Below are positions 38,987 to 47,637 of a stretch of 64,000 bases of DNA, piece by piece. Each line of letters opens with the position of its first letter. Within the stretch, counting starts at the first letter, position 1. The notes under the pieces were generated by a model that made no database searches, was not told where the DNA came from, and worked only from the letters and a program-made list of their open reading frames with translations. Location: the NCBI RefSeq assembly GCF_014650695.1, contig NZ_BMVL01000001.1:673075-737074 (forward strand), in the 5' to 3' direction. This DNA is from Streptomyces avidinii (lineage in GTDB: Bacteria > Actinomycetota > Actinomycetes > Streptomycetales > Streptomycetaceae). Made by a program: the position numbers and the translations under genes.

Positions 38987-39139
38987 GAGGTGCTTCCCCT
39001 TCGCCTGGGAGACGCCTGGTTCAGCGCTCCTGGTGCCTCATATCCGACGGTACCTTGCCGGGGGCCCCGTGCGGGGCCCCCTTGACGTGGTTCACATCTC
39101 CGAGTCCGGAGACGTGCTCACGCCAACTGGTGGCAAGGA

Positions 39140-39814
39140 TCAGGCCTTGCTGCTCTTACGGGTGGAGACGATCTGGTCGATCAGCCCGTACGCGAGAGCG
39201 TCCTCGGCCGTGAGGATCTTGTCGCGCTCGATGTCGTCGCGGATCTTCTCGATCGGCGTCGTCGAGTGCTTGGCCAGCATGGTCTCCAGCTGGTCACGCA
39301 TGCGCAGGATCTCGTTGGCCGCGATCTCCAGGTCGGAGAGCTGCTCGCGGCCGGTGCCACCGGAGGGCTGGTGGATCAGCACACGGGCGTTCGGCAGGGC
39401 CATGCGCTTGCCGGGGGTACCGGCGGCGAGCAGGACCGCGGCGGCGGAGGCCGCCTGGCCCATGCAGACCGTCTGGATGTCCGGCTTCACGAACTGCATC
39501 GTGTCGTAGATCGCCGTCAGCGCGGTGAAGGAGCCACCGGGGCTGTTGATGTAGATGGAGATGTCGCGGTCCGGGTCCATCGACTCCAGGCACAGCAGCT
39601 GCGCCATGACGTCGTTGGCGGACGCGTCGTCGATCTGCACGCCGAGGAAGATCACGCGCTCCTCGAAGAGCTTCGCGTACGGGTCGTACTCGCGCACGCC
39701 CTGCGAGGTGCGCTCGACGAAGCGCGGGATGACGTAGCGGTTGTCCACCTGCGGGCCGGTGTAGAGGCCGTTGGCGCTGGCGGAGAAGTTGTTCTGCATC
39801 TGGGTGTTCACCAT
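39140..39814 (-). CDS. clpP2: ATP-dependent Clp protease proteolytic subunit 2
   Basis: 224 residues; serine protease subunit with catalytic S123 in GQAASAAA, H148 in VLIHQPSGG, and the [12 protein letters not shown] loop. It forms a mixed barrel with ClpP1. ATG 39814 has weak ribosome-binding support, and the ATG at 39799 is an alternative, giving a shorter leader that would be trimmed anyway. It starts 55 bases after clpP1 stops, so the two are one operon. Confidence 0.95.
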   Translation of the reverse strand: MVNTQMQNNFSASANGLYTGPQVDNRYVIPRFVERTSQGVREYDPYAKLFEERVIFLGVQIDDASANDVMAQLLCLESMDPDRDISIYINSPGGSFTALTAIYDTMQFVKPDIQTVCMGQAASAAAVLLAAGTPGKRMALPNARVLIHQPSGGTGREQLSDLEIAANEILRMRDQLETMLAKHSTTPIEKIRDDIERDKILTAEDALAYGLIDQIVSTRKSSKA

Positions 39815-39869
39815 CCTGGTGGCGTTCTGCGGGCTTTCGGCTGCGGGGTACTGACGGTGGATCCCGGGA

Positions 39870-40487
39870 TCAGGCCCCGGTGCCGCCGCCGCCCGGAACG
39901 TTGGACGCTGCCGAGATGATCTCGTCGATGAGGCCGTAGTCCTTGGCCTCCTCGGAGGTGAACCAGCGGTCGCGGTCACCGTCGCGGATGATCGCCTCGA
40001 CGGTCTGGCCCGAGTGGAACGCGGTGATCTCGGCCATCCGCTGCTTGGTGCGCAGCAGGTACTGGGCCTGGATCTTGATGTCCGACGCGGTGCCACCGAT
40101 ACCGGCGGAGCCCTGGTGCATCAGGATGTCGGTGTTCGGCAGGGCGAAGCGCTTGCCCTTGGCGCCACCGGTGAGCAGGAACTGGCCCATCGAGGCCGCC
40201 ATGCCCATACCGATCGTGACGACGTCGTTCGGGATGTACTGCATGGTGTCGTAGACGGCCATACCGGCCGTCACGGAGCCACCGGGGCTGTTGATGTAGA
40301 GGTAGATGTCCTTCTCCGGCTCGGCGGCCAGGAGCAGGAGCTGCGCGGTGATCTTGTTGGCGATGTCGTCGTCGACCTGCTGGCCGAGGAAGATGATGCG
40401 CTCGCCGAGCAGCCGGTTGTAGACATGGTCGCCGAGGCCGCCACCGATGGACGGCTCACCCGCGGCGTAAGGCTTCAGATTCGTCAC
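39870..40487 (-). CDS. clpP1: ATP-dependent Clp protease proteolytic subunit 1
   Basis: 205 residues. Catalytic S99 lies in [10 protein letters not shown] and H124 in [12 protein letters not shown]; the [11 protein letters not shown] loop is intact. A glycine replaces the proline that usually follows the active-site HQ. The C-terminus is Gly-rich (GGGGTGA). It is first of the clpP1-clpP2 pair. A ClgR-type box lies about 165 bases upstream at 40653-40666, which fits known ClgR control of this operon in Streptomyces. Start 40487 (ATG or GTG) is supported by a conserved N-terminus [16 protein letters not shown]. Confidence 0.96.
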   Translation of the reverse strand: MTNLKPYAAGEPSIGGGLGDHVYNRLLGERIIFLGQQVDDDIANKITAQLLLLAAEPEKDIYLYINSPGGSVTAGMAVYDTMQYIPNDVVTIGMGMAASMGQFLLTGGAKGKRFALPNTDILMHQGSAGIGGTASDIKIQAQYLLRTKQRMAEITAFHSGQTVEAIIRDGDRDRWFTSEEAKDYGLIDEIISAASNVPGGGGTGA

Positions 40488-40652
40488 GTATCCACCTGCT
40501 CGTCTCCGACGGCCATGTGCCGTCTCAGCGTCTCGTTCTGGGGCCCGGTCCGGCCGGAGCGGACGAGTCCGCCGGCGCCCGGGTACTCACGTGCCCTCGT
40601 ATTCATGGACCCTAACGCGCAGGTAGGACAACGCCATCCCGCTTCCCGAACT

Positions 40653-40666
40653 GTTCGCTCGGAGCG
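40653..40666. promoter_or_regulatory. Candidate ClgR operator upstream of clpP1
   Basis: GTTCGC (40653-40658), five bases, then GCG (40664-40666), exactly the GTTCGC-N5-GCG form recalled for ClgR in Streptomyces. It lies about 165 bases from the clpP1 start, a plausible distance for an activator upstream of the promoter. Confidence 0.7.
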
Positions 40667-40696
40667 CAAGGTCCGCGGGCCTTACGGGGACACGCC

Positions 40697-40730
40697 GAAG
40701 GGCCCGGACGCGACGGCGTCCGGGCCCTTC
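40697..40730 (-). terminator. tig terminator
   Basis: A perfect 15-bp stem with a four-base loop, 32 bases past the tig stop. It insulates clpP1 from tig. Confidence 0.88.
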
Positions 40731-40762
40731 GGGGCACTGCTCAGTGGGCTTCGCCCGGGGTG

Positions 40763-42151
40763 TTACTTGGCCTCGTCGGCCTTGACCTCGTCGTCGCCGT
40801 CAACGGCGGCCTCGACGGTCTCGGCGACCTGCTCCTCGTCCTCGTCGGACAGGTCCACGACCTCACCGTTGGTGTCGACGACCTTGGCGGCCTCGACGAC
40901 GACCGCGAGGGCCTTGCCGCGGGCGACCTCGCCGACCAGCATCGGGACCTGGCCACCCTCGACCACGGCCTGGGCGAACTGGTCGGGGGACATGCCGGAG
41001 GAAGCGGCGCGGCGCATGAGGTGCTCGGTGAGCTCCTCCTGGTCGACGCCCAGCTTCTCCTTGTTGACCAGCGCGTCGAGGACGAACTGGGTCTTGATGC
41101 CCTTGATCGCCTGCTCGGAGGTCTCGGCGTCGAACTCCTCGACCGTCTTGCCCTGGAACTCCAGGTACTTCTCGATGGTCAGACCCATCTGGCCGAGCTG
41201 GTGGTGCTCCAGGTTGTGCTTGCGGGTCTGGACCTCGTCCGCGAGGAGCTTCTCGGGGATCGGGACCTCGACGAGCTCCAGCAGCTTCTCCAGGACGCGC
41301 TCCTGGGCCTGCGTGGCCTGGTCGTACTGCTTCATGTTCTCGAGGCGCTTGCGGCTGTCGGCCTTGAGGTCCTCGAGGGTGTCGAACTCGCTCGCCATCT
41401 GCGCGAACTCGTCGTCCAGCTCCGGGAGCTCCTTGGCGGAGACCTTGGTGACCTTGACGGTGACCTCGGCGTCCTTGCCCTCGGCGGAGCCGCCCTTGAG
41501 CTGGGAGGTGAAGGTGGCCTCGCCACCGGCCTCCAGGCCCGTGACGGCCTCGTCGATGCCCTCGAGGAGCTCGCCCGAGCCGATGGTGTAGGAGACGTCG
41601 GAGGCGACGCCGTCGGGCAGCACCTCGCCGTCGACCTTGGCCTCGAGGTCGATGGTGACGACGTCACCCTCGGCGGCGGCGCGCTCGACGTCCTTGGTGG
41701 ACCCGAAGCGGCCGCGCAGCTGCTCGACGGACTTCTCGACGTCCTCGTCGGAGACCTCGATGGCGTCGACCTCGACCTCGATGCCGGAGAAGTCCGGGAT
41801 CTCGATCTCGGGGCGGACGTCCACCTCGGCGGTGAAGGCGAGGACCTCGCCGTCCTTCAGCTCGGTGATGTCCACCTCGGGCTGGCCCAGCGGGTTCAGG
41901 TCGGCCTCATTGACCGCCTCGGTGTAGAACTTCGGGAGGGCGTCGTTGACGGCCTCCTCCAGCACCGCACCGCGGCCGAAGCGCTGGTCGATGACGCGGG
42001 CCGGGATCTTGCCCTTGCGGAAGCCCTTCACCGTGACCTGCTGGTTGATCTTCTTGTACGCCGCGTCGAGGCTGTCCTTGAGCTCCTCGAAGGGCACCTC
42101 AACAGTGAGCCGAACCCGAGTCGGGTTCAGGGTCTCCACGGCGCTCTTCAC
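40763..42151 (-). CDS. tig: Trigger factor (ribosome-bound chaperone / PPIase)
   Basis: 462 residues. The N-terminal ribosome-binding domain carries the signature [11 protein letters not shown]. The FKBP-type PPIase domain (about 150-245) includes [15 protein letters not shown] and [15 protein letters not shown]. The helical C-terminal chaperone arms follow, and the protein ends in an acidic tail ([20 protein letters not shown]). GTG 42151 has AAGGAG eight bases upstream; longer frames lack this. It meets nascent chains at the exit tunnel. Confidence 0.96.
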   Translation of the reverse strand: MKSAVETLNPTRVRLTVEVPFEELKDSLDAAYKKINQQVTVKGFRKGKIPARVIDQRFGRGAVLEEAVNDALPKFYTEAVNEADLNPLGQPEVDITELKDGEVLAFTAEVDVRPEIEIPDFSGIEVEVDAIEVSDEDVEKSVEQLRGRFGSTKDVERAAAEGDVVTIDLEAKVDGEVLPDGVASDVSYTIGSGELLEGIDEAVTGLEAGGEATFTSQLKGGSAEGKDAEVTVKVTKVSAKELPELDDEFAQMASEFDTLEDLKADSRKRLENMKQYDQATQAQERVLEKLLELVEVPIPEKLLADEVQTRKHNLEHHQLGQMGLTIEKYLEFQGKTVEEFDAETSEQAIKGIKTQFVLDALVNKEKLGVDQEELTEHLMRRAASSGMSPDQFAQAVVEGGQVPMLVGEVARGKALAVVVEAAKVVDTNGEVVDLSDEDEEQVAETVEAAVDGDDEVKADEAK

Positions 42152-42316
42152 GGTTCGGTCTCCTTGGTGGCTGACTGCTGGGGATTCTGCCGTCACGCTG
42201 TGATTCAGCGGTTCAGCGGACTTCGGCCCGGTACATCAGACACACGGGCACGCAGCTTGCATAGTAACCGCAAGCGGCAATCAGCCCACAACGCGATCTT
42301 GTGGAGACACTGCTGC

Positions 42317-42393
42317 TGGTCGGGGTGGCCGGATTCGAACCGACGACCTTCCGCTCCCAAAGCGGACGCGCTACCAAGCTGCGCCACACCCCG
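42317..42393 (-). tRNA. tRNA-Pro (UGG)
   Basis: A full 77-nt cloverleaf. The acceptor stem CGGGGTG pairs with CACCCCG, the T arm has GGTTCGAATCC, the anticodon loop reads TTTGGGA with anticodon TGG, and CCA is encoded at the 3' end. It is divergent from the tRNA-Gly, with 168 bases between for both promoters. Confidence 0.96.
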
Positions 42394-42561
42394 TCGGTGC
42401 GACACGTAGGGTACATGCCCGGGGACACTCTGATGCGCGGGGTTTCCCGAGGCATTTCGGGCAGGTCTCCGCCACGGCGCCGAATGTGGTGTGCACCCAC
42501 CGGGAGCGACCCGCTAGGATGCTGTCCGTGCCGAGGTCCCCGGACCTGCGGCGCGAGCGTT

Positions 42562-42632
42562 GCGGGTGTAGCTCAATGGTAGAGCACTAGTCTTCCAAAC
42601 TAGCTACGCGGGTTCGATTCCCGTCACCCGCT
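42562..42632 (+). tRNA. tRNA-Gly (UCC)
   Basis: A 71-nt cloverleaf. Acceptor GCGGGTG pairs with CACCCGC, the T arm has GGTTCGATTCC, and the anticodon is TCC within CTTCCAA. CCA is not encoded. A strong terminator starts 11 bases later and is duplicated at 42971-43008. Confidence 0.96.
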
Positions 42633-42642
42633 CAGAAGTACG

Positions 42643-42681
42643 AAGGGCCAGGTCAGAGGGCATCTCCTCGACCTGGCCCTT
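42643..42681 (+). terminator. tRNA-Gly terminator
   Basis: A perfect 12-bp stem (AAGGGCCAGGTC with its complement) and a 15-base loop, followed by a T-containing run. The whole element recurs at 42971-43008 with a few changes. Confidence 0.88.
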
Positions 42682-42757
42682 TGTCGTTCCCGGGGTGCTG
42701 ATCGGCTCTCCGTACCCCCTGCGTGCCCCTTGCGCGGGGCTCTGCAGGAGTTCCTGA

Positions 42758-42916
42758 AGGAGATGGGCCGGAACGGCTCCGGGCCCCGCGCACTGGACGG
42801 CGGACGACCGCGGTGCCGCCGTCAACGACGGCGCGTACTCCTTCCGCAACCCCGCCAACCGCTTTGCGCTGCCGGCGGATCGATTGTCCCGGGTGGCCGC
42901 CGCGCTGGCCCCTTGA
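42758..42916 (+). pseudogene. Possible coding remnant downstream of tRNA-Gly
   Basis: A 53-codon open stretch with no usable start. It ends in residues that look protein-like (AHWTADDRGAAVNDGAYSFR, then NPANRFALPADRLSRV). A sister frame just upstream reads LQEFLKEMGRNG, as if a frameshift broke a gene. I do not recognise the family. Apart from this, 42682-42970 holds nothing I can support. Confidence 0.3.
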
Positions 42917-42970
42917 CCCGTGCACTTCCCTCTCGACGTGGTGTCCTCGACCGAGGCTCTGCGACTGCTG

Positions 42971-43008
42971 AGGGCCGGGTCAGAGGACGCCTCCTCGACC
43001 TGGCCCTT
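42971..43008. repeat. Diverged second copy of the tRNA-Gly terminator
   Basis: Read on the minus strand, this and 42643-42681 share an 18-base identical start (AAGGGCCAGGTCGAGGAG). After a four-base difference they share CCTCTGACC and GGCCCT. It forms the 3' end of the 42980-43291 gene. It may be a footprint of an integrated and lost element or a lost duplicate tRNA. Confidence 0.75.
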
Positions 43009-43291
43009 CCTCGCTCCCGCATGCGCAGTCGAGGTCGGGGCCGATGCCGGCCGTGTGCAGTTCCTCCACGGCGCTGGTGGGGATGCGGGCAACGGCGACG
43101 CAGACGCGTTCCGGGGCGGTCGGGGTCCTGGCCGTGATTTCGACTTTCGCCTGGTACTCCGGGGTGGCCGTCACGAGCACGTCGAAGACGTAGGAGTCTC
43201 CGTCGATCGCATAGCCGTCGGCCCAGACTTCGACGAGGCCGCCGCCGGCCAGGCGGACGTGCCAGCGGGACGGGGGGTCGAGGAGGTTCAC
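42980..43291 (-). CDS. Small protein of unknown function
   Basis: 103 residues with a plausible folded core: RWHVRLAGGGLVEVWADGYA, then DSYVFDVLVTATPEY and VEITARTPTAPERVCVAVARI. The pattern suggests a small beta-rich domain. The last dozen residues, including CGSEEGPGRGGVL, are encoded by the duplicated tRNA terminator, so the native C-terminus may have been replaced. GTG 43291 is the only reasonable start; no strong ribosome-binding site is seen. Not recognised; it lies in the variable stretch after the tRNA-Gly gene. Confidence 0.65.
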   Translation of the reverse strand: MNLLDPPSRWHVRLAGGGLVEVWADGYAIDGDSYVFDVLVTATPEYQAKVEITARTPTAPERVCVAVARIPTSAVEELHTAGIGPDLDCACGSEEGPGRGGVL

Positions 43292-43358
43292 CCCGGCAGA
43301 CCAGAACAGGGAAACGCCGGCGAAGGGCGTCCGGTCCGGGGGGCGCCCGGGGGCGGGG

Positions 43359-43553
43359 TCAGAGTTTGATGTTCGCGATCATCGTCGCGAGGGAGTTCAG
43401 AAAACGGTTCACATCGTCCGCGATCGAGCTGGACGCGAGGAAGAAGCCGAAGAGCGCCGCGACGATGGCGGGGCCCGTCTTGATGTGGTTGCCGCGGATC
43501 AGCACCACCAGGATGACCGCCAACAGAACCACCACTGACAGCGAAATGGCCAC
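43359..43553 (-). CDS. Small two-helix membrane protein
   Basis: 64 residues: a hydrophobic helix (LSVVVLLAVILVVLIRG), a short NHIKTGP turn, a second helix (AIVAALFGFFLASSSIA), then an amphipathic tail (VNRFLNSLATMIANIKL). From memory, similar short proteins are common in streptomycetes, some beside plasmid or integrative-element genes, which would fit the tRNA-flanking position; that link is an inference. Its promoter should lie in 43554-43729, which shows no other gene. Confidence 0.7.
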   Translation of the reverse strand: MAISLSVVVLLAVILVVLIRGNHIKTGPAIVAALFGFFLASSSIADDVNRFLNSLATMIANIKL

Positions 43554-43729
43554 TACTGATCACACCTTCGGTCGTCCCCTGGTCGGCCCGGGGCGCACGG
43601 CCAGGCACACCCCCACATGGACCATCCTCCCACCAACGGGCCCCGGCTATACGCCCCGTGACGAATAGCTCTGGTTCCGTTTCCGCCAACCACATGTGCG
43701 ACAGGAATATTTCGGGCGCGGGGCACCGG

Positions 43730-44185
43730 TCACGGGGTGGTGAGGCCGAGGAGGGAACGGATATTCGCATACTTTGCGGACAGCCGCTCGCGCGTGGGAC
43801 CGTCCAGCACGGAGAGGCGTACGGGGTCCGCGTTGTGCGCGAGGTCGGCCTCCTTGACCAGCAGGGCGCCCGGGGTGGCCAGGATGCGGGCCGCGTACCG
43901 CTCGACCGGCTCGCCCGGGCGTTTGGTGACCGCGAGGACCATGTCCTTCACCGTCTGCGGGAGGGCCGCCGCATCCAGCCAGGTGAGGCTGAGGGCCTCG
44001 TCCTCGATGGCGTCGTGCAGCCAGGCCGCCGCCTGCTGTTCGGGGCTGCCGCCGCGCAGCCGGACGCCCTCGGCCACGGCCGCGAGGTGTTCGGCGTAGG
44101 GCCGGCCGGCCTTGTCCGTCTGGCCCTCGTGCGCGCTGCGGGCGAGGGACTCGACCTCGATGAGGGTCAGGGGGCTGTTCGTCAT
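43730..44185 (-). CDS. HD-domain phosphohydrolase (SpoT/MESH1-like)
   Basis: 151 residues, a single HD domain. The metal-binding residues are seen in YAEHLAAVAEGV, WLHDAIED (the HD pair) and KEADLAHNAD. The AHEGQTDKAGRPYAEHL opening resembles the hydrolase half of RelA/SpoT and stand-alone MESH1 proteins, so a nucleotide or ppGpp-type substrate is possible. No synthetase domain is present. Its ATG overlaps the decarboxylase stop by four bases. Confidence 0.88.
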   Translation of the reverse strand: MTNSPLTLIEVESLARSAHEGQTDKAGRPYAEHLAAVAEGVRLRGGSPEQQAAAWLHDAIEDEALSLTWLDAAALPQTVKDMVLAVTKRPGEPVERYAARILATPGALLVKEADLAHNADPVRLSVLDGPTRERLSAKYANIRSLLGLTTP

Positions 44186-45570
44186 GCGATCTCCCTTGCC
44201 GCTGCGCCGAGTGCCTCCGCTGCCCGGCGTACATCGTCTTCAGTGGTACGCCAGTTGGAGAACGCCGCGCGCAGCCCTGCGGTTCCCCCGTACACCGTCG
44301 GAGTGACGAACACCTCGGCGGCCACCGCCTCCCGCAGGGCGGCGACGCGCTCCGGGGTGGGGGCCTCGGCGAGGGTGAAGCAGACGACGTTGAGGCGGAC
44401 CGGGGCGAGGAGGGTGAGGGCCGGATCCTCCTCCAGGGCGGCGCCCAGGGCGCGGGCGCAGGCGATGTCGCGCTCGACGATCTCCCGGTGGCCCTGACGG
44501 CCGTACGCGCGGAGCGTGAACCAGGCGGCGAGGGCGCGCAGCCGGTGGGAGTTCTCCGGGGTGAGGTGGACGAGGTCGGGGTGGTCGCCGAGCGGGCCGA
44601 GGTAGGCGGCGGAGTTCTGGAAGACGCGGGCCTGGAGGTCGCGGCGGCGGGTGAACTGGACGGCGCTGTCGTAGGGGACGTTGAGCCACTTGTGCAGGTC
44701 GATGCAGAGGGAGTCGGAGGCGTCGAGGCCGTCGGTGAGGTGCGCGTGCTCCGGGGAGAGGGCGGCGAACGCGCCGAACGCGGCGTCGGTGTGGAGCCAG
44801 AAGTCGTGGCGTTCGCGCAGGGCCGCGATCGCCCGGAGGTCGTCGAAGTCCACGGTGTTGACGGTGCCCGCGTTGGCGACGACCACGGCCGGTCCGGGGG
44901 TGTCGGCCAGCGCCCGCTCCAGGGCGGCGGGGTCGACGGCCTCGCGGCCGGGCAGGGTGGGGACCCGGACCAGGGAGGCGCGGCCCAGGCCGAGGACCGA
45001 GAGGGCCTTGCCGATCGAGGAGTGCGGGGCGCCGGAGAGTACGCGGACCGGGCCGAGGGCGGCTGCGCCGTCCTCGGCCGGGGAGACGCCGAGGCGTTCG
45101 CCGAGCCATTCGCGGGCGATGGCGAGGCCGGTGGTGTTGGACATGGTGGCGCCGGAGACGAAGGTGCCGGAGTGCGCGGCGGAGAGCCCGAAGAGTTCGC
45201 GGAGCCAGCCGACGGTCTCGCGTTCGAGGTCCTGGCCGCCCCCGTCGAGTGCGGAGTTGGAGTTCTGGTCGTGGGCGGCGGTGAGCCAGTCCCCGGCGAG
45301 GGCGGCAGGGGTGGCGCCTCCCGTCACGAAGCCGAGGTAGCGCGGTCCCGCGGAGGCCGACAGCCGCGGCTCCCAGCGGTCGTGGAAGGCGGCGAGGGCG
45401 GCTTCCGTGCCGGTCGCGCGCTCCGGGAGGGATTCGGGGGCGGGCGGCTCCCCGGTGGGCGGTACGACGGGACGCGTCGCCAGCGTGGCGAGCGCTTCGG
45501 CGGCCGCGGCGCGGGTGGCGTCGAGGAGTTCGGGAAGCCGGGCGAGGTCGGCGGCGAGCGTGCGGTCCAT
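44182..45570 (-). CDS. Pyridoxal-phosphate-dependent decarboxylase (group II type)
   Basis: 462 residues. The PLP lysine is in LCIDLHKWLNVPYDSA (about 294). Supporting motifs are the substrate/cofactor region GTFVSGATMSNTTGLAIAR, HTDAAFGAF and VANAGTVNTVDFDD. This family includes aromatic-L-amino-acid and glutamate decarboxylases; the substrate is not clear. ATG 45570 precedes the conserved LARLPELLDATRAAA helix. It is cotranscribed with the HD hydrolase gene through an ATGA overlap. Confidence 0.92.
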   Translation of the reverse strand: MDRTLAADLARLPELLDATRAAAAEALATLATRPVVPPTGEPPAPESLPERATGTEAALAAFHDRWEPRLSASAGPRYLGFVTGGATPAALAGDWLTAAHDQNSNSALDGGGQDLERETVGWLRELFGLSAAHSGTFVSGATMSNTTGLAIAREWLGERLGVSPAEDGAAALGPVRVLSGAPHSSIGKALSVLGLGRASLVRVPTLPGREAVDPAALERALADTPGPAVVVANAGTVNTVDFDDLRAIAALRERHDFWLHTDAAFGAFAALSPEHAHLTDGLDASDSLCIDLHKWLNVPYDSAVQFTRRRDLQARVFQNSAAYLGPLGDHPDLVHLTPENSHRLRALAAWFTLRAYGRQGHREIVERDIACARALGAALEEDPALTLLAPVRLNVVCFTLAEAPTPERVAALREAVAAEVFVTPTVYGGTAGLRAAFSNWRTTEDDVRRAAEALGAAAREIA

Positions 45571-45652
45571 GGGGGCACGGTAGGCGCGGCAGGGGCCGAG
45601 GGGGCGGGCCAATCCGCCGCAATTGGCCCGCGTGGCGCCGTAGGCTCACCGG

Positions 45653-46285
45653 ATGATCGCGAAGCGGCGGGTGCTGATGGGGCGATGGATACCGGCCCTG
45701 GTGACGGCGGGGGCGCTGGCGGGGGTCGCCGGGTGCGGGGCGCCGCCGGCCCCGAGGGCGGCGCCCGGACCGACCGCGGTGACCGCGACCGCGAAGCCGG
45801 CGCCCGGCCGGAGCGCCCCCTCGGCGCCGCCGGCTTCGACGGAGCCCTGCCCGGAGGGCGGGGTGCGGCTCGTCGAGATGGACGGGGACGCGGCCATGGG
45901 GCTGCGCGTGGCGAACTTCCAGCTGGTCAACTGCGGTGCGCAGCCCTACGTCCTGGAGGGCTACCCGCAGCTGTCGCTGCGCGACGACCGCAACGATCCG
46001 GTGGAGGTCGCGGTGGAGCACGGCTCGGCGGGGATCACCACGGGCACGCTGAACCTGGACGAGGCTCCGGGGCGGGTGGCGCTGGCTCCGGGCCAGGCGG
46101 CCTTCTTCGGGATCGTGTGGCGCAACCTCGTCACCGACTCGGCGGTACCGGCCACCACGGCGCGGATCGTGGAGGTCGAGCCCCGGCCCGGCGCGCCCCG
46201 GTTGTGGCTGCGGCTCGGCGCGCCGGTGGACCTCGGGAACACCGGGAAGCTGGGGCTCGGACCGTGGCGGCCGCTGGTCCGCTGA
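45653..46285 (+). CDS. Lipoprotein with DUF4232-like domain
   Basis: 210 residues. A signal peptide (RRVLMGRWIPALVTAGALAG) ends in the lipobox AGVAGC, with lipidation expected at about C28. A Pro/Ala-rich linker follows, then a beta-sandwich with the DUF4232 pattern: EGGVRLVEMDGDAAMGLRVA, NFQLVNCGAQPYVLEGYPQL, LAPGQAAFFGIVWRN. Two cysteines (PCPEG, VNCGA) may pair. It is divergent from the decarboxylase gene. Function unknown; it sits outside the membrane. Confidence 0.9.
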   Translation: MIAKRRVLMGRWIPALVTAGALAGVAGCGAPPAPRAAPGPTAVTATAKPAPGRSAPSAPPASTEPCPEGGVRLVEMDGDAAMGLRVANFQLVNCGAQPYVLEGYPQLSLRDDRNDPVEVAVEHGSAGITTGTLNLDEAPGRVALAPGQAAFFGIVWRNLVTDSAVPATTARIVEVEPRPGAPRLWLRLGAPVDLGNTGKLGLGPWRPLVR

Positions 46286-46290
46286 AGCGA

Positions 46291-46340
46291 CGACGGCGAC
46301 TGCGACTGCGACTGGGACTGGGACTGCGACGAGGGCGACT
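46291..46340. repeat. Short GACTGS hexamer array
   Basis: About five six-base units of type GCGACT/GGGACT just after the lipoprotein stop. Non-coding as far as I can tell. Confidence 0.7.
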
Positions 46341-46344
46341 TCGA

Positions 46345-46367
46345 GGGCCGGTGCCGGCAGCCGGCCC
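46345..46367. terminator. Hairpin between convergent genes
   Basis: A seven-base GC stem enclosing a self-complementary TGCCGGCA, between the lipoprotein and PP2C genes. Confidence 0.55.
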
Positions 46368-46377
46368 CCGCCCGGGC

Positions 46378-47520
46378 TCAGGAGGAGCGGCGGATGAGCA
46401 GGAGTGCGCGGTCGTCGTTGACGTCCTTGGCGACCTTTTCGATGAGGTGCCAGGCGGCGCCCTCCCAGCCGGCGGCCACGTAGCGGTCGGCCTCGCCGGT
46501 GAGGCGGTCGATGCCCTCGCTGATCTCGCGGTCGGAGGTCTCGACCAGGCCGTCGGTGAAGAGCATCAGTACGTCGCCGGGGCGCAGGTTGCCGCGGGCA
46601 GGGGTGAATTCGGCTCCGTCGTAGACGCCGAGGAGCGGGCCCTCGCCGGTCTTCTCCTGCCAGCGGCCGGTTCCCGCGCAGAGCTGGAGGGCGGGGAGGT
46701 GGCCGGCCGAGAGGAGTTCGTAGTCGCCGGTCTCCAGGTCCAGGACGAGGTGGATGGAGGTGGCGAAGCCCTCGTCCCAGTCCTGGCGGAGGAGGTAGCC
46801 GTTGGCGGCGGGCAGGAAGCCGTGCGCGGGCAGGGCGCCGAGCAGGCCGCCGAAGGCGCCGGACAGGAGCAGGGCGCGGGAGCCCGCCTCCATGCCCTTG
46901 CCGGAGACGTCGGTCAGCACGATCTCCAGGGTCCGGCCGCCGTTGGTGCGGGCCGCGACGACGAAGTCGCCGGAGAAGGACTGGCCGCCGGCCGGGCGCA
47001 GGGCCATCTCGCGGTGCCAGCCGCGCGGCAGGGCGGGCAGCTTGCTCTGGACGCGGATGCGTTCGCGCAGGTCGAAGAGCATGGTGCCGCCGCGCCGCCA
47101 GGGCACCCCGACGCGGCTGCGGAACTGGGCGATGACCAGCCCGAAGAACCCGCAGGCGGCGACCACCAGCACGGTGCCGGGGGTGACGCGCGCCGGGCCC
47201 TGGGTATACGGGCCCAGTACGAGGGCCTCGACGATCAGTGCGGTCGCGGAGGCGGCGTACAGGGCGAGGAGGCTGGCGGGGCGCAGCAGCAGTCCGCCGG
47301 CGACGATCGGCAGGACGAGCGCCGACGGCGAGAACCAGACAGGCAGCATCAGCGTGCCGCAGGCGATGGCGGGGACGGTGAGCAGCAGTCCGCCGAAGGC
47401 GAGCCAGTCGGAGGCGTCGCCGCGGAAGTAGTCGACGGCTGATTTGCGCAGGGCGGTGCGGCCCCGGTGCGACAGCATGCGCATCCGGGCCATGAGGGAT
47501 TCCACGCGTGCTCCGGCCAT
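46378..47520 (-). CDS. Membrane PP2C-family (SpoIIE/RsbU-type) serine phosphatase
   Basis: 380 residues. Four or so hydrophobic segments fill about residues 40-140. The PP2C domain has the aspartate motifs SFSGDFVVAA, LTDVSGKGMEAGS, LFTDGLVE and NDDRALLLI. Such enzymes usually dephosphorylate anti-anti-sigma factors; Streptomyces encode many. No anti-sigma partner is adjacent. The start at 47520 is uncertain; an ATG ten codons in is equally placed. Confidence 0.92.
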   Translation of the reverse strand: MAGARVESLMARMRMLSHRGRTALRKSAVDYFRGDASDWLAFGGLLLTVPAIACGTLMLPVWFSPSALVLPIVAGGLLLRPASLLALYAASATALIVEALVLGPYTQGPARVTPGTVLVVAACGFFGLVIAQFRSRVGVPWRRGGTMLFDLRERIRVQSKLPALPRGWHREMALRPAGGQSFSGDFVVAARTNGGRTLEIVLTDVSGKGMEAGSRALLLSGAFGGLLGALPAHGFLPAANGYLLRQDWDEGFATSIHLVLDLETGDYELLSAGHLPALQLCAGTGRWQEKTGEGPLLGVYDGAEFTPARGNLRPGDVLMLFTDGLVETSDREISEGIDRLTGEADRYVAAGWEGAAWHLIEKVAKDVNDDRALLLIRRSS

Positions 47521-47637
47521 TGCTTCGGGACCTTATCCATCCTGGCTGTGGATGCGCAGGGGTACCCCCGGACCGGGGGCCCGGACCGGACCGAAAACAG
47601 ATCGACTGGGGCGGAATGCCCTGATAGGGATGGCCGT

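Noticed and set aside
42213..42500. Open frames across the tRNA-Pro gene
   Set aside because: They read through the tRNA and its promoter; no ribosome-binding site.
42604..43092. 162-codon open frame on the minus strand
   Set aside because: It begins downstream and ends inside the tRNA-Gly gene; the ending RVTGIEPA is the reverse reading of a tRNA.
44488..47442. 984-codon open frame on the plus strand
   Set aside because: Covers three real genes on the other strand or in another frame; Gly-rich without domains.
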